Assembly: GCA_964608025.1 (NCBI GenBank)
Contig: CAZSLO010000005.1
Span: 1-64,000, forward strand
DNA length: 64,000 bases
Reading direction: 5' to 3'
Source: CAZSLO01 sp964608025
GTDB lineage: Bacteria > Chloroflexota > Dehalococcoidia > Lucifugimonadales > CAJWER01
Numbering within the stretch: position 1 is the first letter of the stretch; each line of letters begins with the position of its first letter. Shown here piece after piece: positions 8,637 through 16,704 of this stretch. The position numbers and the translations under genes were made by a program. The notes under the pieces are model-generated. The model saw nothing but the letters and a program-made list of their open reading frames with translations, did not search any database and was not told the origin of the DNA.

Positions 8637-8915
8637 TTAATCTGGTACAAGTCCTTCCCCGGTAAACATCTCCTCGGCTTCTTGTAGGGTGATGTCTGGT
8701 TCTGGGAGAACAAGGTCCGATTCGACTAATTCATCTATGGGTACCTCAGTTCCGTATTTTCGGACGAGGCTGAACATATCATCCAAAAGTTTGTGGAAGT
8801 TGATAGTATCTTTCTGTTCAACTACTTCCACAATTTTGTTGTCTATCTCGTTAAGTTGGTCTATGTAAGCACCTGGGAGATTGTATTGGCCTTCGGTCAG
8901 AATCCGGACTATCAT
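8637..8915 (-). CDS. PspA-associated protein PspAA
   Basis: A 92-residue protein beginning MIVRILTEGQY and ending in an ELV-SDL-LP segment followed by GEGLVPD, which is the pattern of PspAA, the small partner of PspA in actinobacterial and chloroflexotal phage-shock-type systems. Its ATG overlaps the TGA of pspA by four bases, so the two are translationally coupled. Partnership with PspA at the membrane is known for the family in general terms; nothing more specific can be read here. Confidence 0.8.
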   Translation of the reverse strand: MIVRILTEGQYNLPGAYIDQLNEIDNKIVEVVEQKDTINFHKLLDDMFSLVRKYGTEVPIDELVESDLVLPEPDITLQEAEEMFTGEGLVPD

Positions 8916-9643
8916 GACTTGCCTCCAGGTAGACTTTTATAATCTTCTCCTGATCCGATCTGCCCCTTTAACTGCTCCAGTTCCGATTCTACTGTTGAGG
9001 ATGCTGACAACTGTTTTAATTGATTGTCAAGGGGATCTCCTCCAGTAGGATCATCTAGGACTCCAGTTGCCACCAACTCGTCTATTGCACCTGCCTTGGC
9101 TTGAAGATTGTCTGTCTTGGTCTGGGCACGCTCAACAGCCATGGTTACATCGCCCATCTCTTCTGAAATACCTGAAAGAGCCGAACCGATCCGTACTTGT
9201 GCTTGCGCCGCACTGTATTGTGCCTTGATAACTTCTTTTTGAGTGCGAAAAGATTGTACCTTGGCCTGTAATCTTTGCTCGGCGTGAGTTAGTTTCTCTT
9301 GCTCCAGCTCTAAAGCAGAAATCTGATCCCCTAGTCCCTGTAGTTCCGAAATAGTAGCCTGTTTCCGTTCTAACGCGAGCCGTGCCAAGTCTTCTCTACC
9401 AGCTTCAATGGCCTGACGAGCTTGACTATCTAGTTTGGCTATATTTCCCTCGGCTTTTCTGGCTTGAAGCTCCAAGCGTCGCTTTGCCGTAACCATTTCT
9501 ACGACGCCTCGCTTTACGTTCTGAAGCATCTCACGTTGCTTTTCGTATGAATATTCCAAGGTCTCGCGCGGATCCTCTGCATTATCTAGAACCCTATTGA
9601 TCTTGGATTTCACTATAGTGGACATTCTGGATACCATGCCCAT
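8912..9643 (-). CDS. pspA: PspA/IM30 family membrane-stress protein
   Basis: A 243-residue, almost entirely helical protein with an amphipathic N-terminal helix (MSRMSTIVKSKINRVLD), the DPRETLEYSYEKQREML segment and long coiled coils rich in Gln, Glu, Lys and Arg. This is the PspA/IM30/Vipp1 fold, an ESCRT-III relative that polymerises on damaged inner membranes and preserves the proton motive force. A strong GGGAGG ribosome site precedes the ATG. It sits between a small two-helix membrane protein and PspAA, all on the minus strand. Confidence 0.92.
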   Translation of the reverse strand: MGMVSRMSTIVKSKINRVLDNAEDPRETLEYSYEKQREMLQNVKRGVVEMVTAKRRLELQARKAEGNIAKLDSQARQAIEAGREDLARLALERKQATISELQGLGDQISALELEQEKLTHAEQRLQAKVQSFRTQKEVIKAQYSAAQAQVRIGSALSGISEEMGDVTMAVERAQTKTDNLQAKAGAIDELVATGVLDDPTGGDPLDNQLKQLSASSTVESELEQLKGQIGSGEDYKSLPGGKS

Positions 9644-9711
9644 TTTCTACCTCCCGTTTCTAATCTTAGTTGGACTAATATTATTGGTGTCTTGCCTAAT
9701 ATCAGTAGTTG

Positions 9712-9900
9712 CTAGTAACCTCCACGATTGCCTGATACCATCTTGACAAGGCCGGTGACTCCGACAATCGCTCCTCCGACTATCACTATAACTCCGATGA
9801 TATCCAGCAACCATTCAATGATCGCTGACTGTATCAAAATTCCGAGAATCACAAGGAAGATTCCAGCTACTAGAAGGCCTCCTCCGCCTGCTTTGGTCAT
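9712..9900 (-). CDS. Small two-helix membrane protein of the Psp operon
   Basis: A 62-residue protein with two predicted transmembrane helices (about residues 8-24 and 30-55), separated by a short turn at EWLLD, and a charged, glycine-rich tail. A GGAG ribosome site lies a few bases upstream of the ATG. It is the first gene of the minus-strand run leading to pspA and pspAA, 68 bases before pspA. The analogy is to PspB/PspC-like membrane partners, but no sequence signature of those families is seen. Confidence 0.7.
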   Translation of the reverse strand: MTKAGGGGLLVAGIFLVILGILIQSAIIEWLLDIIGVIVIVGGAIVGVTGLVKMVSGNRGGY

Positions 9901-10015
9901 CTGGTACTCCTAACTTGGTATGATTGTTGTTTCGCTAAGGTTAGTATCTGATTCCGCAATTTGGTTGTCAAACAAGTGTTACGCCAAAAGTGATTGTAGT
10001 TTCTTACCAATATAA

Positions 10016-11347
10016 TCATGTAATTATACGTTGAACTACCCGACGTACCGCGTCTACAAGGGTGTCAATGTCTTTTTCATTTGTCAGGGTTGAGAGTGCA
10101 CCAGCACAACTTTGCTGGAGTAATATGCCTTCATTGAGGAGACCCATGAATAAAGCTGAAGACATTTTGGTATCTTCTCTAACCTTCGTACGATAGTCTG
10201 TCACTTTGTCAATTCCGAAGTGAATTGCGAACAAGGAAGCAGTACCTGTTACGGTAGAATTCACCCCTAGTTCGTCTAGAACTGATTGTAGTTTCGCCCG
10301 GAGGTTGTCGCCTAGCCTATCAAGTCGTTGGTATACATCAGGAGTTAAGTGGTTTAGCGTAGCTTCCCCAGCGACCATAGTCATAGGATTGGCATTAAAG
10401 GTCCCTGAATGAGGAATGTTGTTTTCACTGACCGGGTCGAACTGTTCCATAAGATCTCTGCGTCCACCGAATGCCCCAACAGGTAGTCCACCTCCGATGA
10501 TTTTTCCTAGGGCAGTCAAGTCTGGAGTTACACCCAAATGTTCCTGGGCTCCTCCTGGAGAAATCCTGAAGCTTTGTACTTCGTCGAAAACTAATAGTAT
10601 TTCGAGGTCGTTGGTGATGTCTCGTATACCTTGGAGGAACTTTGAATCTGCTGGTATATATCCGAAGCTAGAAACCACGGCTTCTAGGATCACGCAGGCT
10701 AATTCTTCCTTGTGATACCTGATTAAATTTTGACATCTCTCGAGATCATTGAATGGTAGGACTATCACATTTTGGAGCACGCTTTCAGGTAGCCCTGGGA
10801 ATTCGGGTATTGATGTTGGGCCGTCGGGATTAAGAATATCTACGCTAGGTGTCACACTTACAGATGCGAAATCATGGGAACCGTGATATCCGCCCTCTAT
10901 CTTCGCGATTTTCGAGCGTCCAGTGAATGCACGGGCTGCCCGAATTGCGTTCATAGTAGCCTCGGTTCCAGAGCTTGTGAACCTCACTAGGTCTATTGAA
11001 GGAAGTCGGTCGCACAATATCTGGCCTAGGCGTATTTGTGCCTCTGTAGGCCCACTAAATGCCACCCCGTGCATAGCTTGTGATTGTATTGCACGTGTGA
11101 CATGCGGGTGGGCGTGTCCCAGGATCAGACTCGTTGCGTTCAGCATGAAGTCTAGGTAACGATTTTGGTCAATGTCGTAGATGTAGTGCCCTTCACCACG
11201 ATCGACAAAGAAAGGATATGGCTTGAAGTATGCTGTTCCTCGGGAGCTTCCGCCTGGTAGATACTGTTCAGCTTGTAATTGGAGACGTCTAGAGTTGGGT
11301 GTTGATGCTGAGTAGCGCTTACTTTCAATGGAGGCAGATTCTTTCAT
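10016..11347 (-). CDS. Class III PLP-dependent aminotransferase, glutamate-1-semialdehyde aminomutase-like
   Basis: A 443-residue fold-type I PLP enzyme. It shows GGYHGSHDF, the cofactor aspartate in VFDEVQSFR, and the Schiff-base lysine in ALGKIIGGGLPVGAFGG at about residue 280. Overall it resembles glutamate-1-semialdehyde 2,1-aminomutase, but the gene is not among haem genes; it is the last of a four-gene run with larE, an SDR and a Gfo/Idh oxidoreductase. A catabolic or amino-sugar aminotransferase/aminomutase acting on a product of these dehydrogenases is therefore at least as likely. GGAG lies ten bases before the ATG. Confidence 0.85.
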   Translation of the reverse strand: MKESASIESKRYSASTPNSRRLQLQAEQYLPGGSSRGTAYFKPYPFFVDRGEGHYIYDIDQNRYLDFMLNATSLILGHAHPHVTRAIQSQAMHGVAFSGPTEAQIRLGQILCDRLPSIDLVRFTSSGTEATMNAIRAARAFTGRSKIAKIEGGYHGSHDFASVSVTPSVDILNPDGPTSIPEFPGLPESVLQNVIVLPFNDLERCQNLIRYHKEELACVILEAVVSSFGYIPADSKFLQGIRDITNDLEILLVFDEVQSFRISPGGAQEHLGVTPDLTALGKIIGGGLPVGAFGGRRDLMEQFDPVSENNIPHSGTFNANPMTMVAGEATLNHLTPDVYQRLDRLGDNLRAKLQSVLDELGVNSTVTGTASLFAIHFGIDKVTDYRTKVREDTKMSSALFMGLLNEGILLQQSCAGALSTLTNEKDIDTLVDAVRRVVQRIIT

Positions 11348-11367
11348 AAACTAAACTCTCCGGTTAA

Positions 11368-12357
11368 TTATAGCTGCTTAATAAGAACGGGCTCCCCGCT
11401 TTTGACACTGGTATCGAAGCCGGTTGCGGTTGCGTGCACTCTTTTGACTACTTCTGGTCTAGTTAGCGTGGTGCTCTTGGTCTTTATTGCTCTTATGAAT
11501 GCATCGGCACATTCTCTTATACCGGCAAAGCCGTATAAAGGTTGTGCTGGGGAGGTTTTTCCATGAACCCATTTGGACGACTGTGAACGATACCTGTATG
11601 TACCAGTTACCAGGTCAGCTTGGACTTCCCCGTCGGTTGCAGCAATTTCGATTTGGAGAGAAAATTCGCCAAGGCTATGGAAGTTGAAGCTCCACTCGCC
11701 CGTGGCTTTCCCAAATCTTACTAGTGCTACTCCCATCTCCATAGCTAACTCAAATCTTGGACGTGTCCCGGTGACATAGATATTATCGGGCCACTGGTTG
11801 AATATTGCGTCGATTGCGTCTAGGTACCAAATGCTGAGCCCGGATGCCATTTCACCACTCTTTACCACATCCTCTGCCCAAGTCTTGCCCCAATCGCAAT
11901 TCAGGATGATTCTGACCGACAGTGGTGAGCCAATTGTGTCAGAGATAAGTTTTTTTATAGTGGATATGACTGGTATGTAACGTAGTTCCAGATCTGTATG
12001 GCATACTTGTGTAGGAATTGTGTTCAATTGGAACATCTTTAACAGGCGATTGTCACCTGGGGGAGAGGGTTCCAACCAGACGTGTTTCCCTGCCTTTAGC
12101 GCGACTATCCCTACATCAGAAATAAGCTCAGATGGCAATCCGATCATCACTGCATCAATTTCGTTTTGGGCAATTAGTTCAAATGGATCACTAAAGAGTT
12201 TGACATCATTTCCGAAATGCTCCTTCGCCAATTCTTTGGTTTTATCTGAGATTGCCGCTACTGCCGCAATCTTAATATTAGTGTGGTGTAATATGGCTGG
12301 CACGTAGGCCTCTTTGGCCCAGTTTCCATATCCAATAAGCCCTATAGAGATCGGCAT
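11368..12357 (-). CDS. Gfo/Idh/MocA family NAD(P)-dependent oxidoreductase
   Basis: A 329-residue sugar- or inositol-type dehydrogenase. The N-terminal Rossmann motif is GLIGYGNWAKEAYVPAIL; the C-terminal domain is the usual mixed sheet with residues such as WYLDAIDA. In place of the classic EKP motif the sequence reads WLEPSPPG. The ATG at 12357 is preferred over a TTG at 12381 because a full AAGGAG site lies six bases upstream of it and the Rossmann strand then starts at residue 4. It follows the SDR gene closely and precedes the aminotransferase by 20 bases. The substrate is not evident. Confidence 0.88.
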   Translation of the reverse strand: MPISIGLIGYGNWAKEAYVPAILHHTNIKIAAVAAISDKTKELAKEHFGNDVKLFSDPFELIAQNEIDAVMIGLPSELISDVGIVALKAGKHVWLEPSPPGDNRLLKMFQLNTIPTQVCHTDLELRYIPVISTIKKLISDTIGSPLSVRIILNCDWGKTWAEDVVKSGEMASGLSIWYLDAIDAIFNQWPDNIYVTGTRPRFELAMEMGVALVRFGKATGEWSFNFHSLGEFSLQIEIAATDGEVQADLVTGTYRYRSQSSKWVHGKTSPAQPLYGFAGIRECADAFIRAIKTKSTTLTRPEVVKRVHATATGFDTSVKSGEPVLIKQL

Positions 12358-12386
12358 GAGATGCTCCTTTAAGTGCGACAATGCCT

Positions 12387-13136
12387 CTATTGGGCAGTTA
12401 GTCCACCGTCAATCACAAGCTCCGTACCCGTTACGTAGCTCGACTCATCTGATGCCAGAAATACTACTCCGTATGCCACGTCTGCTGGAGTACCGAATCT
12501 AGGAATAGGAGTAATTTCGAGTCTGTGTTCCCTATCATTGGTGCTGGGAAGCACTTGAGTAAGCATGTCAGTTTCCATGAGTCCAGGGTGTATAGAATTG
12601 GCACGAATCCCGTCCTTGGCGTACTGGATTGCTGTAGCTTTCGTAAGCAGCCGGACTGCTCCTTTTGAAGCATTGTATGCCGCTTGAGTCATGCTGCCGA
12701 CTAGACCAGCAATCGATGAAATATTGATTATGGACCCGCTCCCATTGTGTTTCATAACTGGTATAGCTGCCCGGGTGCCAAGAAATACGCCGCGTGCGTT
12801 TACGTTCATTAAATTGTCCCAGTCATCTGCAGTAGTCTCGTCTACCGTGGCACGCTGGTAGATACCAGCGTTGTTTACTAGCACATCTAGACGTCCGAAC
12901 TTTTCGATCACCGAATCAATTACTTCTGTCCAATCTTTTTCCGATGTCACATCAAGTCGCATACTTATAGCATTGGGGCACCCGATTGAAATTTCGTTAA
13001 CTAGTTCTGATGATTCCTTTTCAAGAAGATCGCCTATGGCCACCAGTCCACCTTCCTGGGCTAATATACGTGCCTGAGCGGCTCCAAGACCCTTGGCTCC
13101 GCCACTAATTAAGCATACTTTATCGCGTAGCCTCAT
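12387..13136 (-). CDS. SDR family oxidoreductase
   Basis: A 249-residue classical short-chain dehydrogenase. The cofactor motif is SGGAKGLGAAQ (a variant of TGxxxGIG), then NNAGIY, the catalytic serine region NISSIAG, and YNASKGA with the catalytic Tyr and Lys. An aspartate at the end of strand 2 (IGDLLEK) suggests NAD rather than NADP. It lies 16 bases after larE and 29 bases before the Gfo/Idh start, so it belongs to one transcription unit with them. Confidence 0.9.
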   Translation of the reverse strand: MRLRDKVCLISGGAKGLGAAQARILAQEGGLVAIGDLLEKESSELVNEISIGCPNAISMRLDVTSEKDWTEVIDSVIEKFGRLDVLVNNAGIYQRATVDETTADDWDNLMNVNARGVFLGTRAAIPVMKHNGSGSIINISSIAGLVGSMTQAAYNASKGAVRLLTKATAIQYAKDGIRANSIHPGLMETDMLTQVLPSTNDREHRLEITPIPRFGTPADVAYGVVFLASDESSYVTGTELVIDGGLTAQ

Positions 13137-13152
13137 CGCGTACCTTGCAAAT

Positions 13153-14013
13153 TTACTTACCTTTCAGTATTTCGTTCATACTGCCTGACCGGAAACCTTC
13201 CAAATCGACCGTTGTATATGTGTACCCGATTGAACGGAAGTGTTTTGCAATCTCTCTATTGACTTCTTTAGCAATTAAGCGATGGATATTCTGTGGTTCT
13301 ACTTCTATGCGGGCTACTGGTCCATGATGACGTACTCGCACTTGTTCAAAGCCAAGTTTTCGCAGAAAATCTTCGGCCTTGGCTATCCTGTCCAGTGCCT
13401 CAATAGAAACTGGAGTGCCGTAAGGTATGCGGGATGAAAGACATGCTTGTGATGGCTTATCCCAGGTTGGTAAATTCATGGTCTTTGAAAGTTCTCGGAC
13501 ATCTTTCTTATCTATCCCTGCTTCAACTAACGGAGATCTAACTCCGTGCTGTTCCGCAGCTTTCAGCCCTGGCCGGAAATCACCTAAATCATCAGTGTTG
13601 GCGCCGTTCACAACGTACTTATATCCCTCGTCTGACGCGAGAGTTTTAAGAATCGAGTACAGTTCATCTTTACAGAAATAACAGCGATTCGGATCGTTCG
13701 TTTGGTAATCTTGTCGTTCAATTTCACTGGTTTTGATTATCCGATGGTTCAAGCCGATCCTAATAGCAGTCTGGCGTGCTTCATCGAATTCAGCTGGTGA
13801 TAGACTGGGTGACACAGCTGTAACAGCTAGGGTTTTTTCACCGAGTAGTTGTTTTGAAACCGCGGCCAAGAGGGTGCTGTCAACACCTCCTGAAAAAGCT
13901 ACTATCACAGAGCCCATTTCGTTCAGAGTAGATTCGAGAGCCTTGGATTTTTCTTGTAAAGAGTTTTTTTGCACAGGGTGATTTTTCATCAACCTATCCG
14001 TGTCTTTTATCAT
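13153..14013 (-). CDS. larE: ATP-dependent sacrificial sulfur transferase LarE
   Basis: LarE donates sulfur to the nickel-pincer nucleotide cofactor first described for lactate racemase. The PP-loop AFSGGVDST lies at about residues 39-47. Conserved cysteines are in RCYFCKDE and in QACLSSR (Cys191), the latter matching by position the cysteine that some LarE proteins give up to their product. The ATG at 14013 has no ribosome site; an ATG at 13989 is a possible start. It heads the run larE-SDR-Gfo/Idh-aminotransferase and is divergent from larB. larC and larA are not seen here. Confidence 0.9.
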   Translation of the reverse strand: MIKDTDRLMKNHPVQKNSLQEKSKALESTLNEMGSVIVAFSGGVDSTLLAAVSKQLLGEKTLAVTAVSPSLSPAEFDEARQTAIRIGLNHRIIKTSEIERQDYQTNDPNRCYFCKDELYSILKTLASDEGYKYVVNGANTDDLGDFRPGLKAAEQHGVRSPLVEAGIDKKDVRELSKTMNLPTWDKPSQACLSSRIPYGTPVSIEALDRIAKAEDFLRKLGFEQVRVRHHGPVARIEVEPQNIHRLIAKEVNREIAKHFRSIGYTYTTVDLEGFRSGSMNEILKGK

Positions 14014-14024
14014 ATTCTAGATAT
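14012..14024. repeat. 13-bp repeat at the larE end of the larE-larB gap
   Basis: The sequence ATATTCTAGATAT occurs here, overlapping the first larE start codon, and again identically at 14251-14263 in front of larB. The core TCTAGA is palindromic. It could be a shared regulator site or simply AT-rich promoter sequence. Confidence 0.4.
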
Positions 14025-14228
14025 ATTGGAATCATAACATGTATAAGGGATACCATTGCGATGGAATTATTGAGGGACAGTATTGAATTGAGGAGTTTAC
14101 ATAATCGGGGTAGGTTTTCTTATGGAGGTATGTAAAGTGGTAGATGCAGATATCGAGGACTGACTATTTAGTTGGTCTACATGGTTATCTCGGTTGTAGT
14201 CTGAGGAAAAACATCTAAATATCAATAC

Positions 14229-14257
14229 ATGACAGAAATAGGATTGTAAAATATTCT
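14229..14257 (+). promoter_or_regulatory. Possible larB promoter
   Basis: ATGACA (14229-14234) and TATTCT (14252-14257) are separated by 17 bases, a modest match to the housekeeping consensus. The 13-bp repeat covers the -10. Confidence 0.4.
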
Positions 14258-14263
14258 AGATAT
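14251..14263. repeat. 13-bp repeat at the larB end of the larE-larB gap
   Basis: Second identical copy of ATATTCTAGATAT, 29 bases before the larB start. It overlaps the proposed -10 hexamer of larB, so a protein bound here would block transcription. Confidence 0.4.
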
Positions 14264-14292
14264 GAAATTGCAACTTCAATAAATAGGTAGAG

Positions 14293-15066
14293 ATGGATAT
14301 TCAACGAGAAAAAATAAAAGACTTACTGGACAAGTTAAAATCAGGAGACATCACGTCTGAAAAAGCGATAACCTATTTGACTAATTTGCCCTATGAAGAT
14401 GTGGGATTTGCGAAACTTGATCACCATCGTAATCTTCGGAAAGGTTTCCCTGAAGTAGTGTTGGGTCAGGGCAAAACTGCCTCCCAGATTTCGACACTTA
14501 CTAATGCTGTTTTGGATAGATCTGACCGGGTATTGGCTACTCGAATTGGACGTGATGTATTTGATGAGGTAAAAGATGCCATACCTGATGCGGAATATTA
14601 CGATTCTGCCCGATTGCTAGTAGTGGATAGGCGACAGCACCATCAACGCATCCCTGGGGTGGTAGTAGCTAGTGGAGGCACTTCAGATGAATTTGTGGCT
14701 GAAGAGGCAGCTGTGACAGCTGAATTGATGGATTGTGAGGTTGTGAGATTGGTGGACGTAGGGGTTGCCGGGATACACAGATTATTTGACAACCTCGAGG
14801 TCCTACAACAAGCCTGTGTGATCATTGCGGTTGCAGGCATGGAAGGTGCCTTGCCATCTGTGATTGGTGGCTTGGTAAAAGCACCAGTTATAGCGGTTCC
14901 CACTAGTATTGGATACGGTTCAAGCTTCAAAGGTATTGCTGCATTGTTGGCTATGTTGAATAGCTGCGCCCCGGGTGTTGCGGTTGTTAATATAGACAAC
15001 GGCTTTGGAGCGGGATATATGGCAGCAACGATTGCAGACGCGATTTCAAAGAGCAACCGAGACTAA
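14293..15066 (+). CDS. larB: Nickel pincer cofactor biosynthesis protein LarB
   Basis: LarB carboxylates and hydrolyses nicotinic acid adenine dinucleotide, the first step to the nickel-pincer cofactor. The 257-residue protein has the N-terminal helical segment and a C-terminal PurE/AIR-carboxylase-like domain, seen in VVVASGGTSDEFVAEEAA, AVAGMEGALPSVIGGL, PTSIGYGSSF and NIDNGFGAG. The ATG is preceded by a weak AGAG site. It is divergent from larE with 279 bases between. With LarE it indicates that the cell makes this cofactor; LarC and the client enzyme must be elsewhere. Confidence 0.92.
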   Translation: MDIQREKIKDLLDKLKSGDITSEKAITYLTNLPYEDVGFAKLDHHRNLRKGFPEVVLGQGKTASQISTLTNAVLDRSDRVLATRIGRDVFDEVKDAIPDAEYYDSARLLVVDRRQHHQRIPGVVVASGGTSDEFVAEEAAVTAELMDCEVVRLVDVGVAGIHRLFDNLEVLQQACVIIAVAGMEGALPSVIGGLVKAPVIAVPTSIGYGSSFKGIAALLAMLNSCAPGVAVVNIDNGFGAGYMAATIADAISKSNRD

Positions 15067-15319
15067 GGTGTTAATCAGGTTCACGAGGATAGGAGATGAC
15101 GCATGAGAAAATCCCATTTCCCATATAGAGTAGATTTGGCAAGTCGGAGCTGTTGAGATACCCAAGATCGAATTCATCAATAGATGTGATCACAATCGGT
15201 TTATATGTAGAATCGCCTCTATTAAATATGCTGGAATCCTGTACACTTTATCAAGAGATCTAGTAACACTTAGCTTGCGATATTCTCGGCTAAACGAATA
15301 TTATCGAAATTAAGCCTAA

Positions 15320-15844
15320 ATGCCTGAACCTCAAGTAGAATTCACAAACATTAGAAGTATCAAAGCCGAGGCTATTGGGGAACCTGGTAGCCGGTCATTT
15401 CGTATCGTAGTAGAGACTTCAAATAGTTCTGCGTTGATGTGGCTAGAAAAAGAACAACTCTTACAATTGGCAGTTGCGGTTAATCAACTTCAAGGAAATT
15501 CCAATATATCTGATGAGGCTGCTTTGCTCGATTCTTTGATGGGAGAAGATAGACCCGAGACCCGTGTGGAATTGAGAGTTGGCAGATTAGTAATTGGATA
15601 TGAGGAAAACAGTAACCGTTTTATTATAGATGTCCACGATATAGACTCTGAAGAGGAAGATGGCCCGACAATTCGGATATGGAGCGATTGGGATCAACTG
15701 CATGATTTTGCCGATGAAGCTCTCTCAGTGTGTGCGGCTGGCAGGCCGCCCTGTCCCCTATGTAGTGAGCCTATTGATCCTACTGGACACAAGTGTGCTC
15801 GGACAAATGGACATGATGTTCATCGACTGTCCCGGAATGGCTAA
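15320..15844 (+). CDS. DUF3090 family protein
   Basis: A 174-residue protein with the layout of DUF3090: a beta-rich body starting with a GEPGSRSFRI segment and ending in a small metal-binding-like tail, CPLCSEPIDPTGHKC, followed by NGH. Function unknown. In Actinobacteria members are commonly found next to SCO1664-type genes, and the same pairing occurs here: the next gene starts 13 bases downstream. The four-Cys/His tail looks like a zinc knuckle. The family call rests on recognition of this pattern. Confidence 0.8.
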   Translation: MPEPQVEFTNIRSIKAEAIGEPGSRSFRIVVETSNSSALMWLEKEQLLQLAVAVNQLQGNSNISDEAALLDSLMGEDRPETRVELRVGRLVIGYEENSNRFIIDVHDIDSEEEDGPTIRIWSDWDQLHDFADEALSVCAAGRPPCPLCSEPIDPTGHKCARTNGHDVHRLSRNG

Positions 15845-15857
15845 CTGGTATTAGTAA

Positions 15858-16616
15858 GTGTCGCAAAGCACCGGGGATCAAGATTCTGTCTCAGTTGATT
15901 ATTCTGAAGCCGATGTTGTACATATTTTAAGAGATGGAGAAGTGATTGGTGGACATCAGATTCCTTGGAGTTCCAACTATACATTTTTGGTACAGATAGA
16001 TGCTGGTCCTGGACGATTTCTTCGGGCTGTGTATAAGCCGAAGTCTGGGGAACGACCGTTACATGATTTTCCAAACGGCACTTTGTATAGACGTGAATAC
16101 GCATCATTTTTGATAGGTAGGGAACTTGGATGGCCTCCTGTTCCACTTACTCTTATACGAGACGGTCCGTACGGACTAGGTTCAATGCAGGTTTATATAG
16201 AATCGGATCCCAGGGTTACCTACTTTGACCTAATATCTGACCATTTCGAACTTCTTCATAGATTTGCCGCCTTCGATTTGGTTGTTAATAATGCTGATCG
16301 TAAGGGCGGACATTGCATATTAGGTAGGGATGGTACTGTCTGGAGTATTGACCATGGCCTGACTTTCCATACTGATTTCAAGCTTCGTACGGTGATGATG
16401 GAATTCTGGGGAGGTTCTCTGGAGGATACCCTGTTACCTGATATCGAATCCTTAATAGACCGGCTTAGTGTAACTAATGATCTCACTGATGAGCTCAATG
16501 AAATGTTGACTCATAACGAGATAGATTTATTAAGACAACGTGCAGAGACTGTGCTTGATGATCCTATATTTCCCCAGCTAGATCCTCGTCGAGACATACC
16601 TTGGCCGTTGGAGTAG
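15858..16616 (+). CDS. SCO1664 family protein (PI3/4-kinase-like fold)
   Basis: A 252-residue protein of the SCO1664 family, distantly related to phosphatidylinositol 3/4-kinase-like and HipA-like folds. Kinase-like landmarks are RAVYKPKSGERPL (candidate ATP lysine), VVNNADRKGGHCI (catalytic-loop-like D and N) and WSIDHGLTFH (DxG-like metal site). No activity is established that I can name with confidence. It starts with GTG 13 bases after the DUF3090 gene. A strong terminator follows. The histidine-phosphatase gene often seen with this pair in Actinobacteria is absent. Confidence 0.82.
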   Translation: MSQSTGDQDSVSVDYSEADVVHILRDGEVIGGHQIPWSSNYTFLVQIDAGPGRFLRAVYKPKSGERPLHDFPNGTLYRREYASFLIGRELGWPPVPLTLIRDGPYGLGSMQVYIESDPRVTYFDLISDHFELLHRFAAFDLVVNNADRKGGHCILGRDGTVWSIDHGLTFHTDFKLRTVMMEFWGGSLEDTLLPDIESLIDRLSVTNDLTDELNEMLTHNEIDLLRQRAETVLDDPIFPQLDPRRDIPWPLE

Positions 16617-16643
16617 GGGGAATAAAGTAATGCGTACCAGTAA

Positions 16644-16680
16644 AAAAGCCTGGCACGAAATACATTCATGCCAGGCTTTT
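16644..16680. terminator. Bidirectional intrinsic terminator
   Basis: A perfect 12-base-pair stem (16644-16655 with 16669-16680, core GCCTGGC) encloses a 13-base loop that can add three more pairs. The plus strand ends in TTTTGTTTT and the minus strand in TTTTTT, so it can stop transcription from both converging units: SCO1664 on the plus strand and the ABC transporter operon on the minus strand. Confidence 0.9.
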
Positions 16681-16704
16681 GTTTTCAGTTGTGAGACTCT
16701 CTGG

